DNA of 64,000 nt from VRUG01 sp965372745 (GTDB lineage: Bacteria > Planctomycetota > Phycisphaerae > Sedimentisphaerales > Anaerobacaceae): contig CBDVDM010000001.1 in NCBI GenBank assembly GCA_965372745.1, positions 1-64,000 of the forward strand. Direction: 5' to 3'. Every line of letters starts with the position of its first letter. Positions within the stretch are counted from its first letter, which is position 1. The position numbers and the translations under genes are program-made. Under the pieces are notes generated by a model that searched no databases, was not told where the DNA came from, and saw nothing but the letters and a program-made list of their open reading frames with translations. Of the stretch, positions 43,265-51,751 are shown piece after piece.

Positions 43265-43456
43265 ATGACTGTTAAAGAAATAAAAGAAAAAGCTCGATAC
43301 CTGATGGTTACACCGAGAAGACTTAAAAAAGCTGAGCTTATTCATGCAGTACAAACTGCTGAAGGATACTCTCCTTGCTTTGGCAAATCCAATGGAGAAT
43401 GTCCACACACCGAATGTTGCTTTAGAAACGATTGCACAAAAATAAACCTTTTATAA
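43265..43456 (+). CDS. Small SAP/Rho_N-like protein with cysteine cluster
   Basis: 63 residues, GGGGGA before the ATG. The first 32 residues (TVKEIKEKARYLMVTPRRLKK, AELIHAVQ) fit a SAP/Rho N-terminal helix-extended-helix motif that often binds nucleic acid. The second half carries CFGKSNGECPHTECCFRNDC, five Cys that may bind a metal. This fusion of SAP-like and Cys-rich parts is found in small proteins of several phyla as far as I recall. Function unknown. The dispersed element lies directly upstream. Confidence 0.72.
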   Translation: MTVKEIKEKARYLMVTPRRLKKAELIHAVQTAEGYSPCFGKSNGECPHTECCFRNDCTKINLL

Positions 43457-43497
43457 ATCTGGCTTCGTTACGCAATTTTGTTGCGTGAACAGGGGGG

Positions 43498-43734
43498 TTA
43501 AATTGCTACTGCCAAAAACAACAGCAGAGCGCCAATGGCGGCGCCGGCGAATGTTATTCCTGACCATTTTGTATATACGGCTGTTGCCGGATGCTGGTCC
43601 TCGAATTCGTAATAGTACTCATCAAGCTCCGAATCCGTGGGGCGCAGCCGAATTTTGACATAAATATAACCAATTAGAGATACCAAAAACAGACTACTGC
43701 CAATTCCAAAAAGAATGAGTTCAAGCATCTTCAT
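43498..43734 (-). CDS. Small two-helix membrane protein
   Basis: 78 residues. Hydrophobic helices at about 3-25 and 58-77 flank an acidic, Tyr-rich loop (ELDEYYYEFEDQHPATAVYT). The clear two-helix layout suggests a true gene, although no good ribosome site is visible. No family recognised. It is divergent from the phosphoesterase gene. Confidence 0.5.
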   Translation of the reverse strand: MKMLELILFGIGSSLFLVSLIGYIYVKIRLRPTDSELDEYYYEFEDQHPATAVYTKWSGITFAGAAIGALLLFLAVAI

Positions 43735-43889
43735 GTCACTAATATATACCTGCTGTTACTCTCTTACAACTCAAATCCAGACAGAACTTTTTACAATTTC
43801 AGGATTTTAACTTGAACAAAACAGAAAATATTCATACACTAAGCTCCTGTGCTACGGGGGGTGGGATATGGGGGCCGTTGGGAGGAATA

Positions 43890-44384
43890 ATGAAGTTAGG
43901 TATTATAAGTGATAGCCATGACAGCCATACTAACGTTGCAAAAGCTGTAAAAATTTTCAACGATGAGAATGTCGATTATGTTTTGCACGCCGGTGATATA
44001 ATATCGCCGGATGTCGCAAGGGCTTTTGCCCAGCTTCAAAAAGCGAAATTTATCGCGGTTTTCGGTAACTGTGACAGAGACAAGGCTTCACTGAAAGATA
44101 CTATATCTGAATTCGGCGGCCAGGTCTTCGAACAGCACTATAGAGGCAAAATTGAAAACAGAAGAATTTACATGACACACAGCCCTGATATTGCCGAAAC
44201 CATAGCGAGCTCCGGCGAGTATGATTTGGTTGTTCATGGACATACACACGACCCGGTTATTCGAAAAGTTGACAAAACATTGGTAATTGACCCGGGTACC
44301 TCTATGCGAAAGGTCATGACAAGCTCATATATTGTTATACTTGACCTTGCCGATATGACCACAAGATTAGTGTCGTTGAAATAA
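43890..44384 (+). CDS. YfcE/MJ0936-type metallophosphoesterase
   Basis: 164 residues from ATG 43890, directly after GGAGG. Calcineurin-like motifs are IISDSHDSH, LHAGDII, FGNCDRD, MTHSP and VHGHTHDP, which bind two metals. The family hydrolyses phosphodiesters; the natural substrate is not known. The frame is open from 43812 but that part (SSCATGGGIWGPLGG) is encoded by a G-run and is not conserved. Confidence 0.9.
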   Translation: MKLGIISDSHDSHTNVAKAVKIFNDENVDYVLHAGDIISPDVARAFAQLQKAKFIAVFGNCDRDKASLKDTISEFGGQVFEQHYRGKIENRRIYMTHSPDIAETIASSGEYDLVVHGHTHDPVIRKVDKTLVIDPGTSMRKVMTSSYIVILDLADMTTRLVSLK

Positions 44385-44465
44385 CATTTAATTGACTGTA
44401 TTTCCGCTACGAAGTTAATCCACGTTTTTCCTGTGTGTTTGTGGTATAAACGAAAATTGTCGTCC

Positions 44466-44494
44466 TTGACATAAACCTGCCTGCATCATATCAT
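44466..44494 (+). promoter_or_regulatory. Strong candidate sigma-70 promoter for argH
   Basis: TTGACA (44466-44471), 17-base spacer, TATCAT (44489-44494), 35 bases before the argH ATG. The best-formed promoter I see in the window. Confidence 0.6.
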
Positions 44495-44529
44495 TGTTCC
44501 ACAAAGTTGTCTATTGCGGGAGCTCGAAA

Positions 44530-45918
44530 ATGGCAAAGTCAAAAAAAACATGGGAAAAACGTTTAACCTCTAAACCAGACGCTGTTACTGTCGATTTCGT
44601 CCAGTCGCTCTCTGTAGACAAACGGCTTTACAAATATGACATCGCCGGTTCGATTGCGCATGCACAAATGTTAGCTAATCAAAACCTGATTAAAAAGTCA
44701 GAGTTTAAGCAAATCAAAACCGCTTTGCTCGGTATCGCTGACCGGATAGAAAAAGGGAAATTCAAATTCGATAAAGAGCTTGAAGATATACATATGGCCA
44801 TTGAAGATGCCCTGATAAAGAAAATCGGTGATGTCGGAAAGAAACTTCATACCGGCCGAAGCCGAAATGACCAGGTCGCCACCGATATACGACTCTGGAT
44901 TCGTGACCAGATAGAAGTCTTACAGACAAGGCTTACATTATTGCAAAAGGCGTTTATTAAACTTGCGGATAAGCATATTCTGCATATTATGCCTGCATAC
45001 ACTCATCTCCAGCGTGCTCAGCCTGTTGTTATTGCCTCGTACCTGCTCAGTTTCGTCGAACAATTGCAGCGTGATTTTGTACGATTGGGTGACTGTTCGA
45101 AGCTGCTGAACGTCTCTCCGCTTGGAAGCGGTGCTGTTGCAGGTTCAACCCTGCCGATTGGCCGCAGGCAAACGGCAGCGATGTTAGGTTTTTCCGATAT
45201 CACTGCTAACAGTATCGATTCTGTCAGCGACCGTGACTTTTGCGCACAGTTCATCTTTGACTGTGCTCTTATTGCCACACATCTGTCACGATTATCGGAA
45301 GACTGGATAATCTATTCTTCCACGGAATTCGGTTTTATCAAAATCGCTGACAGCTTCTGCACATCTTCGTCAATGATGCCGCAAAAACGGAATCCCGACC
45401 TGCTCGAACTGGTTCGTGCAAAAACAGGAACTGTTTACGGTTCACTTATGGCAATCCTTACAATATTAAAGGCCCAGCCCACAGGTTACAACCGCGATTT
45501 GCAGGAAGACAAAGTTCACATCTTCTCTGCCTGCGATACTGTCAATGCCTGCCTCGATGTTGTAACGGCGGTTGTCTCGAACACAAAATTCAATACTAAA
45601 AAAATTGCCGACGGTTTAGATATCGGTTTCCTCGATGCTACTGCCCTGGCTGAATACCTCGTTCAGAAGGCTGTTCCGTTTCGACAGGCCCACGGCATCG
45701 TCGGTTGCATTGTTGCCTCATGTGAAAAACAAAATAAAAAATTGTCACAGCTTACGTTGAATGAATTTAAAAAATATTCTGAAAAATTCGGAAAAGATGT
45801 GTACAAGTCACTCACTGCCGAAAATGTTGTAAGTAAATTATGTACAGAAGGTGCCGCAGGTCCCCGGCAGGCCAAAAAACAGAGCATGTATTGGAAAAAA
45901 CTGCTGGCAAAACGATGA
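44530..45918 (+). CDS. argH: Argininosuccinate lyase
   Basis: Last step of arginine synthesis, fumarase/aspartase superfamily; 462 residues from ATG 44530 (GGGAG 7 bases upstream). Motifs: [39 protein letters not shown]...[28 protein letters not shown] and the signature [20 protein letters not shown]. Overlaps thiL by ATGA, so the two are translationally coupled. The upstream gap 44385-44529 holds the promoter. Confidence 0.96.
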   Translation: MAKSKKTWEKRLTSKPDAVTVDFVQSLSVDKRLYKYDIAGSIAHAQMLANQNLIKKSEFKQIKTALLGIADRIEKGKFKFDKELEDIHMAIEDALIKKIGDVGKKLHTGRSRNDQVATDIRLWIRDQIEVLQTRLTLLQKAFIKLADKHILHIMPAYTHLQRAQPVVIASYLLSFVEQLQRDFVRLGDCSKLLNVSPLGSGAVAGSTLPIGRRQTAAMLGFSDITANSIDSVSDRDFCAQFIFDCALIATHLSRLSEDWIIYSSTEFGFIKIADSFCTSSSMMPQKRNPDLLELVRAKTGTVYGSLMAILTILKAQPTGYNRDLQEDKVHIFSACDTVNACLDVVTAVVSNTKFNTKKIADGLDIGFLDATALAEYLVQKAVPFRQAHGIVGCIVASCEKQNKKLSQLTLNEFKKYSEKFGKDVYKSLTAENVVSKLCTEGAAGPRQAKKQSMYWKKLLAKR

Positions 45919-46838
45919 CCAACGCAGAAGATGAAATTACAGCCTGGTTCAAACAGCAAAGCAATTTATCACAGGCGGATTTCCCTATCGGTATCGGCGA
46001 CGACATGGCACAAATTAGTCTTGGCCCGAATACCTCTGTTCTTATTACTACTGATATGCTTCTCGATGGCGTCCATTTCGACCTTCAGAAAACAACACTG
46101 ACACAGGTCGGATACAAAGCGATGGCTGTCAGTCTAAGCGATTGTGCCGCTATGGCCACAATTGCTATCGCTGCCGTTGTCAGCGTTGCCTTACCAGACG
46201 GTTTCGGCTCCGAACAATTAAAGCAGCTGCATATAGGTATTCGTTCTGCCGGTGATAAATTCGACTGCAAACTTATTGGTGGTGACATTACGGCCTGGAA
46301 AGACAAGCAGCCGCTCGCTGTGTCTGTTGCTATGATAAGCAAACCTGCAAAATCAAGGCCTGTCACCCGCTCTTCTGCTGAAGTGGGCGATGTCATTTGT
46401 GTTACCGGTTCTTTAGGCGGTTCTGGCCTGGGAAAGCATCTCACTTTTACACCGAGAGTCCGTGAAGCATTAAAAATTACTGAAATTGTTAAACTCAATT
46501 CCATGATTGATATTAGCGACGGACTAAGCTGCGACCTTAATCGTATCTGTACCCAGTCGAATGTCGGCGCTCTTATAGATGCTGCCCAGGTTCCAATATC
46601 AGAACAGGCTGCACAAAAAACCGCTTCTCTTAACGCAGCCTTAAACGACGGTGAAGATTTTGAATTACTTTTCACACTTTCAAAAAGCCAGTTTCAGGTA
46701 TTGTCAACTCAATGGAATCATCCGACAGCCATCACGCAAATCGGTGTGGTTACAGATTCCGGAAAAATGCAAATAAAAGATGCGAAGGGCTGCATCTCAG
46801 ATTTACTACCTGCCGGCTACGACCATCTAAGGGATTAG
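45915..46838 (+). CDS. thiL: Thiamine-monophosphate kinase
   Basis: Makes thiamine diphosphate from the monophosphate; PurM-like fold, 307 residues. [40 protein letters not shown] and [15 protein letters not shown] are the family motifs, and GEDFELLFT is near the end. ATG 45915 overlaps the argH stop. Confidence 0.94.
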   Translation: MTNAEDEITAWFKQQSNLSQADFPIGIGDDMAQISLGPNTSVLITTDMLLDGVHFDLQKTTLTQVGYKAMAVSLSDCAAMATIAIAAVVSVALPDGFGSEQLKQLHIGIRSAGDKFDCKLIGGDITAWKDKQPLAVSVAMISKPAKSRPVTRSSAEVGDVICVTGSLGGSGLGKHLTFTPRVREALKITEIVKLNSMIDISDGLSCDLNRICTQSNVGALIDAAQVPISEQAAQKTASLNAALNDGEDFELLFTLSKSQFQVLSTQWNHPTAITQIGVVTDSGKMQIKDAKGCISDLLPAGYDHLRD

Positions 46839-46841
46839 TTT

Positions 46842-47288
46842 ATGGATTTTGATATTCTTTCCAATTCGCCCGATGAGACGATAAGCATTGGCTATAAAAT
46901 AGGTCAGCAATTAAGAGGAGGTGAAGTCATTGCCATTATCGGGCCGTTAGGCAGCGGCAAAACTCATCTGATTAAAGGTATCGCTGCCGCTGCTGCCGCC
47001 GTGGATAGCATACAGGTCAACAGCCCGACTTTTGTTATCGTAAACGAATATAAGGGAAAAATTGATGTATACCATATAGATGCCTACCGCCTTAACTGTC
47101 CACAGGAATTTGACAAAATCGGGTTCGACGATTTTTGCTCTCCAAACTCCGTTGTTCTCATCGAATGGGCAGATAAGATAATGCCGGCCCTGAAAGGTAT
47201 AAATTTTACTCAAATCGTCCTTTCACATTCAGCACAGTATCAAAGGAAGATACTCGTACAAAATACACCTCTGTATATAGTCTTATAA
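46842..47288 (+). CDS. tsaE: tRNA t6A biosynthesis ATPase TsaE
   Basis: 148 residues. P-loop IGPLGSGKTHLIKGIAAA, then SPTFVIVNEY, VYHIDAYRL and LIEWADKI. TsaE drives the TsaB/TsaD complex that finishes t6A on tRNA, the pathway that the TsaC fusion at 41280 feeds. AAGGGA lies 7 bases before the ATG; three bases after the thiL stop. Confidence 0.94.
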   Translation: MDFDILSNSPDETISIGYKIGQQLRGGEVIAIIGPLGSGKTHLIKGIAAAAAAVDSIQVNSPTFVIVNEYKGKIDVYHIDAYRLNCPQEFDKIGFDDFCSPNSVVLIEWADKIMPALKGINFTQIVLSHSAQYQRKILVQNTPLYIVL

Positions 47289-47651
47289 TTCAGACATCAG
47301 ATTTCAGATGTCAGAGAACTGATTTCTAATATTTTCCTTCTGAGGTCTTAAACCGGTCAGTTTGAGTAATTATTATTTTCAAGTCATAATTTGGCATCAT
47401 AAACTTTCTTTTCTATATTTTAATTGAAACCTATAACCTGTTAACAACAACGAATTGGCAAGGTTATAGGACGTGGCTGTTTGAAATATTTTAAGTTTTT
47501 GAAATTTCTTTGGCTGTTTTGAATATATGGAAAGTTAAGTTACATATGATTTGAGTCGATAGCTTTGCTGTAGGAAAAGGAGTACAAGAGTTTAGAAAGA
47601 TATTTGTTGTGATGAAAAAAAGGACGTTTACTAAAAGAAAAGGAGCAAAAA
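47289..47651. promoter_or_regulatory. Upstream region of the type IV filament locus
   Basis: 363 A+T-rich bases with no gene. A candidate promoter is TTGAGT (47362-47367), 17 bases, CATAAT (47385-47390). GGTTATAGG-type phrases occur twice (around 47430 and 47463). No convincing -24/-12 sigma-54 site was found, though pilin genes often have one. A strong AAAAGGAG site precedes the pilin ATG. Confidence 0.4.
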
Positions 47652-48092
47652 ATGAGGACTAAAAAAAGTGCTTTTACATTAGTGGAAATATTGATTGTGG
47701 TTGTCATCCTTGGCATACTTGCTGCGATTGTCGTTCCACAATTTACTGATGCCAGCGAGCAGGCAAAAGAAGCCAGCGTAAGGTCAGACCTGCAGACTAT
47801 TCGTTCACAGGTTGAGTTGTATAAGGCTCAGCACACCGCCGGCGCTCTTCCAGGTGCTGCTGCTGGTACTTCGTTTGTCGAGGCCATGACAGGTACGACC
47901 GGCGCTGACGGCTTAAAAGCAGGTAGTACATACGGACCGTATATGCGGGCAATACCAACCAATCCTTACAACGACCTGGCTGTCGTGGCTCTTGATGGTA
48001 CCCCTGCTGTGGAGACCACCGCAGGCTGGAACTTCAATAGTACTACTGGTGATTTCCAGGCCTGGGACAGTGCTGCTCACTCTGCATGGTAA
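47652..48092 (+). CDS. Major pilin/pseudopilin (GspG-like)
   Basis: 146 residues with a type III (prepilin) signal: short basic leader MRTKKSA, then FTLVEILIVVVILGILAAIV and PQF. The leader residue before Phe is Ala, not the usual Gly. Glu5 of the mature protein is present. The helix continues with SVRSDLQTIRSQVELYKAQH, as in GspG pseudopilins and PilE. The C-terminal domain has YMRAIPTNPYND, matching the conserved GspG loop. First and separately terminated gene of the filament locus, consistent with high expression. A prepilin peptidase is not in the window. Confidence 0.9.
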   Translation: MRTKKSAFTLVEILIVVVILGILAAIVVPQFTDASEQAKEASVRSDLQTIRSQVELYKAQHTAGALPGAAAGTSFVEAMTGTTGADGLKAGSTYGPYMRAIPTNPYNDLAVVALDGTPAVETTAGWNFNSTTGDFQAWDSAAHSAW

Positions 48093-48126
48093 AATCGGGT
48101 ACTATGCCGTAATTTGACGGCGAAGC

Positions 48127-48145
48127 CCTGTGATACTCTCACAGG
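48127..48145 (+). other. Hairpin after pilin gene
   Basis: CCTGTGA-TACTC-TCACAGG, a perfect 7-bp stem, 35 bases after the pilin stop. It has no T-run and may protect the pilin mRNA 3' end upstream of the terminator. Confidence 0.5.
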
Positions 48146-48157
48146 ATTAAATATATG

Positions 48158-48199
48158 GGCTGACCTTGCTAAGCATGCTAAAGCGGGTCAGCCTCTTTT
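48158..48199 (+). terminator. Intrinsic terminator after the major pilin
   Basis: GGCTGACC (48158-48165) and GGTCAGCC (48186-48193) form an 8-bp G+C-rich stem with a 20-base loop, followed by TCTTTT. It separates the major pilin from the minor pilin operon. Confidence 0.8.
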
Positions 48200-48226
48200 A
48201 ATTGAGCGGTATAGGAATTTGTATTA

Positions 48227-48314
48227 GACACTGATTAACACGGATGAACACGGATTAAAAAAATAAATAAAAAAAATCTGCGTAAATCTGCGTAAATCTG
48301 CGTAAATCCGTGTC
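48227..48314. repeat. Dispersed palindromic repeat with three 10-bp tandem units
   Basis: ACACGGATT (48248-48256) pairs with AATCCGTGT (48305-48313). Between them are an A-rich stretch and three exact copies of TCTGCGTAAA (48277-48306). Related wording AATCCGTGTTAATCTGCGTT is found at 24588. It lies in the leader of the minor pilin genes. Confidence 0.65.
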
Positions 48315-48347
48315 TTAAGAGTTCCGCCGAAGGCGGTTAATTGAAAT

Positions 48348-48830
48348 ATGAACTTTCGATACAAAAACAAAAGCAGGAATGGATTCACCTTGGCCGAGTC
48401 ACTTATGGCGGTTGTCATACTGGCGATGGCTGCTGCGGGCATCCTGCTGCCATTCGCAAGTGGCGCTGTCATCAGGAATGCAGGTAATCGAAGAACACTT
48501 GCGACAAAACTTGCCGCCGATTTAATGGAAGATATTGTTAATACTTCGTATGACAATATAATTGCTGACTATGATGGCTATAGCGAAACACAGGGACAGG
48601 TTAAAGACATAACCGATACTGTTTTCACTGACCCAGCCTATGCCGGTTTTAGCAGAGATGCTACTTGCACAGCTGTTTATGTTGACCAACAGCCCGGAAC
48701 AGACCCACCTGTTTTCATCACTGCTACTGTCAAGGTTTATTATCTTGGACAGGAAATCTCTTCGGTGACCAGGCTTATAGGAGATAATGATGATTCTGCG
48801 ATTTTCAAATCGTGGTCTTTCGGCTCATAA
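48348..48830 (+). CDS. Minor prepilin (PilV/GspI-like)
   Basis: 160 residues. Leader MNFRYKNKSRNG is cut before FTLAESLMAVVILAMAAAG; the mature protein has Glu5. After the helix the sequence TKLAADLMEDIVNTSYDNI is like PilV/GspI minor pilins. The C-terminal domain is beta-rich. It overlaps the next prepilin gene by about 40 bases, so the two are coupled. Likely part of the initiating tip complex. Confidence 0.8.
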   Translation: MNFRYKNKSRNGFTLAESLMAVVILAMAAAGILLPFASGAVIRNAGNRRTLATKLAADLMEDIVNTSYDNIIADYDGYSETQGQVKDITDTVFTDPAYAGFSRDATCTAVYVDQQPGTDPPVFITATVKVYYLGQEISSVTRLIGDNDDSAIFKSWSFGS

Positions 48831-49431
48831 AAAAGCGTTTACCCCGTTAGAAAGTAAACCTCTAACGGGGTTTACTTTGGTTGAGCTGCTCGTTGCTCTA
48901 TCGATTACCTCGATAGTGTTAGCCGCTGTCGCTACATTCGCCTATGCAATGATGACGGCTGATATAACCTCCGATGATATCAGCCAAAAACAGGCTCAAC
49001 TGCGATATTCCACTTTTAGAATTACCGAACTTATAAGATATTCTAATCTTATTTGTCGCTCAAGCACCACTGATATAGCTGTCTGGACTGCCGACTCCGA
49101 CTCTGACGGGGAAATAGGAATCGCTGAACTTGTATATATCGAAACTGACGGCTCGGACAGCTGCATTAGACTTACCGAGTTCTCTGATACAGGGCAGGAA
49201 TCAAAAAGATTTACTATTAATCAAATCTCAAATGGCTCTGCAAAAACGTGGCTGAATGCACAATGCACTCTGACATACACCGTTCTGGTTCCGACAACAT
49301 CCAGTGTCGAGTTTGTCGTTGACCAGGCTGCTCCTGATACCAATTTAGTTGGAATTCTGTTTGATATTACTGAAAACGATATTACAAAAACATATCAGAT
49401 AAATGCAGCTCTAAGGAGCAAAGCTCCTTAA
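48790..49431 (+). CDS. Minor prepilin (PilW/GspJ-like) with duplicated cleavage motif
   Basis: 213 residues from ATG 48790 (GGAG 6 bases upstream). The leader reads HKKAFTPLESKPLTG and is followed by FTLVELLVALSITSIVLAAV. The true processing site TG|FTLVE is intact, but a near copy, AFTPLES, lies 12 residues before it. This extra stretch is encoded by overlapping inverted repeats. The leader is therefore about 26 residues, long for this signal type. The rest resembles PilW/GspJ (DISQKQAQLRYSTFRITELI). Coupled to the preceding minor pilin gene. Confidence 0.8.
   Translation: MILRFSNRGLSAHKKAFTPLESKPLTGFTLVELLVALSITSIVLAAVATFAYAMMTADITSDDISQKQAQLRYSTFRITELIRYSNLICRSSTTDIAVWTADSDSDGEIGIAELVYIETDGSDSCIRLTEFSDTGQESKRFTINQISNGSAKTWLNAQCTLTYTVLVPTTSSVEFVVDQAAPDTNLVGILFDITENDITKTYQINAALRSKAP
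48838..48878. repeat. Overlapping inverted repeats inside a prepilin signal
   Basis: ACCCCGTTAGA (48841-48851) pairs with TCTAACGGGGT (48861-48871), an 11-bp stem. AAAGTAAACC (48851-48860) also pairs with GGTTTACTTT (48869-48878), a 10-bp stem that excludes the first. The two halves also resemble each other as a direct repeat (GTTTAC...). In frame they encode TPLESKPLTGFTL. Confidence 0.75.
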
Positions 49432-49469
49432 GATTTGATTGATGAGAATATGTAAACGGCTAAATAAAA

Positions 49470-50819
49470 ATGAAAAATAAAAAACAAAAAATATGCCGTA
49501 ATAATACTGAAATAACCTGCTCTGCAAGACCTGCTGTTGCATTGCTTGTTGTCCTCTTTATTGTTATGGCAATAACCGTTTTGACTCTTGGTTACTTATC
49601 AAAAAGCGATACTGAATTAGCCGCTGGTGAGAACCTCAAACTGAAAACCCAGCTTGACTACCTCGCAGAATCCGGGCTTGAACATGCCAGGGGTCTGCTG
49701 CTTACTCCCAAAGGCGTAGATTTGCAGGGAAACGATTATTGGTTAGGTGCTTCAGGACAGCAATTAGTAAGCGGCGATGATTACTATGATGTCACTGTCG
49801 ATTATAATGATACGGGCGATGCAAATTCATATTATTTAATCACATCTACTGCATACAGAGAGATAGATAGCGTAAGAATTGCTCAAAGCACAATGGCTGT
49901 ACAAATCCCCCTCAACATGCCGGCACCGGTTAAATACTGGAAACTTGATGACGGCTCAGGAACTGAGGTTATTGATTCTTCCACAAATAATAACCCGGGG
50001 GAATTGTTGGGCTTTGGTTTGGCATGGGACACTGGTTTGTTCAGCGGAGCTATTGAGTTTGGCCAGGCTTCACCATCAGGAAACGTTATTCTTTACGAGG
50101 ATACTGGTTATGGCGGTGATTGGTCTGCCGAGTTTAGTGGTATTGGTACTTATAGACTCTCTGACATCGAGTCCGCAGGCGGTCAAGACAACGATGCGGA
50201 ATCCATAAGAGTCCCCGCAGGCTATAAGGTAACACTCTATAATGATGATCCGCCTGGTGGTAGTACAGCGGAAAAAACATCAGATGATAACAATTTGGGC
50301 GGCTTCAAAAACAAAACCTCTTCGCTTGAAATCGAGTTGATTGGCGGCTACGTCGAAGGCAATGCCGCTCTTTCAGCCACGGGCAGCGCTACTGTCTCTC
50401 TTTGGGTGTGTATACCTGTAAGCTATGAGGCCTGGGGGTCTATTGCGACCATTGTTTGTGCCAGTGATGATTACGAAGTTGCGATTAATGATAGTGCACA
50501 GTTATTTATAGCCCATGTCGATAGTGGCGGCAGCGATTATCTGGCAGGCCCGTTAACTACCGCTATGAACGATAACCAGTGGCATCATGTCTTATTCACA
50601 TTAAATAGTACCGATAGTGAAGTTAAACTTTATCTTGACGGAGAACTTGAAGATACCGGTACTTCGTATTCAGATGATTATAATGCTAAGCATTTTTATC
50701 TTGGATACAGGGACCAGTCTCCGAATGAATATTATACCGGGAAAATCGATGAAGTACTTGTCTATGATGCAGTTCTTAATCAAATCCAGGTTAGCTACCT
50801 GGCTTCTCAGGGACCATAA
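49470..50819 (+). CDS. PilX/GspK-like protein with beta/gamma-crystallin-like insert and LamG domain
   Basis: 449 residues. The N-terminus has one hydrophobic helix (ALLVVLFIVMAITVLTLGYL, about residues 23-42) and TELAAGENLKLKTQLDYLAES, typical of PilX/GspK-type minor components; an FTLxE motif is absent, as often in this group. Residues about 150-180 start a concanavalin-like LamG domain (VKYWKLDDGSGTEVIDSS). It is interrupted by a stretch resembling a beta/gamma-crystallin motif (ILYEDTGYGGDWS, DAESIRVPAGYKVTLYND) and then resumes (ATVSLWVCIP, QWHHVLFTLNS, VKLYLDGELED, GKIDEVLVYD). A pilus-tip adhesin or carbohydrate binder is plausible. The domain calls are by pattern only. Confidence 0.65.
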   Translation: MKNKKQKICRNNTEITCSARPAVALLVVLFIVMAITVLTLGYLSKSDTELAAGENLKLKTQLDYLAESGLEHARGLLLTPKGVDLQGNDYWLGASGQQLVSGDDYYDVTVDYNDTGDANSYYLITSTAYREIDSVRIAQSTMAVQIPLNMPAPVKYWKLDDGSGTEVIDSSTNNNPGELLGFGLAWDTGLFSGAIEFGQASPSGNVILYEDTGYGGDWSAEFSGIGTYRLSDIESAGGQDNDAESIRVPAGYKVTLYNDDPPGGSTAEKTSDDNNLGGFKNKTSSLEIELIGGYVEGNAALSATGSATVSLWVCIPVSYEAWGSIATIVCASDDYEVAINDSAQLFIAHVDSGGSDYLAGPLTTAMNDNQWHHVLFTLNSTDSEVKLYLDGELEDTGTSYSDDYNAKHFYLGYRDQSPNEYYTGKIDEVLVYDAVLNQIQVSYLASQGP

Positions 50820-51223
50820 AGAGGGAACTCATACAGCTTTTAATTATCGGCCTTTTTATTAAGAAATAAAAAAACCCGGAGTAGTCGAAGGATACCAATT
50901 TCACCTCTTAAGCATCGAAAACCAGCAGTTTTCCTGTTAATTACCGCTGCGAGCTTGTAACGATTGCAGCGATTTTAATGGGATTCTCTATGTGGAACAT
51001 GGGATTAAACACCGATAATTGAACCCATGCCGGAGTAGGTACTTAGGTCCTATAGTAATCTCAAGAAAATAACAAAGCACTGAAAATTGGAGTGAAAAAT
51101 GACCGGCAATCGCTTTGCGAATAAGTCAGGTTTGCCGGTTAAGACAGCCTCGAAACAGGCCGAAAAAACATCTGTGTATAGATGCGCATAGTGCGCAATC
51201 AGAGAAAGGATAAGGTGCTTAAA
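50820..51223. other. Long structured leader between filament genes
   Basis: About 400 bases without a sizeable gene. It holds a GCTGC...GCAGC hairpin (about 50947-50971), ACCGGCAA (51102-51109) with TTGCCGGT (51132-51139) enclosing a small TCGC-TTT-GCGA hairpin, and a TGCGCA-TAG-TGCGCA pair near 51183-51197. A short frame at 51099-51191 is listed separately. It looks like a regulatory leader for the pilin-like gene that follows; I could not match it to a known riboswitch. Confidence 0.45.
51099..51191 (+). CDS. Possible 30-residue leader peptide
   Basis: ATG 51099 is preceded by GGAG at 6 bases and runs to TAG 51189-51191 (start MTGNRFANKSGLPVK). It lies over the paired ACCGGCAA/TTGCCGGT hairpin, so translating it would open that structure. 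No similarity known. It may be chance. Confidence 0.3.
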   Translation: MTGNRFANKSGLPVKTASKQAEKTSVYRCA

Positions 51224-51736
51224 ATGGTTAAATTACAGCATTTACGGACAAAGTACAGCAGAATTTGTCATAGTGATAAAGGTTTTACCCTTGTTGAAAT
51301 CATAATCGTTGTGATTATTCTCGCTATTGCTGCAGCGATTGCGATTCCGAGAATGGGCTCTGCAGGTGCTATGCAAATGCGAGCTGCCGCTGACATGATT
51401 GCTGCTGACCTCGAATATGCTAAAAGCATGGCTACAAGCAGACAGGCTGATTACACCGTCATCTTTAACACCTCAACGGAAAGCTATCAAATCGAAGATG
51501 CCAGCGGTGTCATTAACCACCCTGTTAAAGTCGGTCAGTTTATTGTTAATTTCTCTGCTGACAGCCGACTCGACGAGGTTGATATAACTAACGTTAATTT
51601 TAACTCTACTTCCCAGGTGCAGTTTGACCGCTTAGGAAGTCCTGATAACGCAGGAACTGTTACCCTTCAGGCCGGCGGGGCTACAGCTACAATTACCGTC
51701 GAAGCTGAAACAGGGTATATTTCAACTTCGTATTAA
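51224..51736 (+). CDS. Minor prepilin (GspH/FimT-like)
   Basis: 170 residues from ATG 51224, with AAGG upstream; the frame is open from 51182. A leader of about 20 residues ends SDKG, then FTLVEIIIVVIILAIAAAIA follows with Glu5. RAAADMIAADLEYAKSMATS and the later QVQFDRLGSP fit the GspH/FimT family (type II secretion GspH domain). It stands 15 bases before pilM. Confidence 0.82.
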   Translation: MVKLQHLRTKYSRICHSDKGFTLVEIIIVVIILAIAAAIAIPRMGSAGAMQMRAAADMIAADLEYAKSMATSRQADYTVIFNTSTESYQIEDASGVINHPVKVGQFIVNFSADSRLDEVDITNVNFNSTSQVQFDRLGSPDNAGTVTLQAGGATATITVEAETGYISTSY

Positions 51737-51751
51737 TGACTGGAAAGTAAA

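Noticed and set aside
46085..46675. 196-residue minus-strand frame
   Set aside because: Antisense to thiL, Ser/Ile-rich shadow without start signals.
47400..47500. Sigma-54 promoter for the pilin gene
   Set aside because: TGGCAA and TGGCTG phrases occur but no correctly spaced GC (TTGC) -12 element.
51100..51145. c-di-GMP (GEMM-type) riboswitch
   Set aside because: GGCAAACC-like wording appears only on the minus strand, and the conserved core is incomplete; no minus-strand gene follows.
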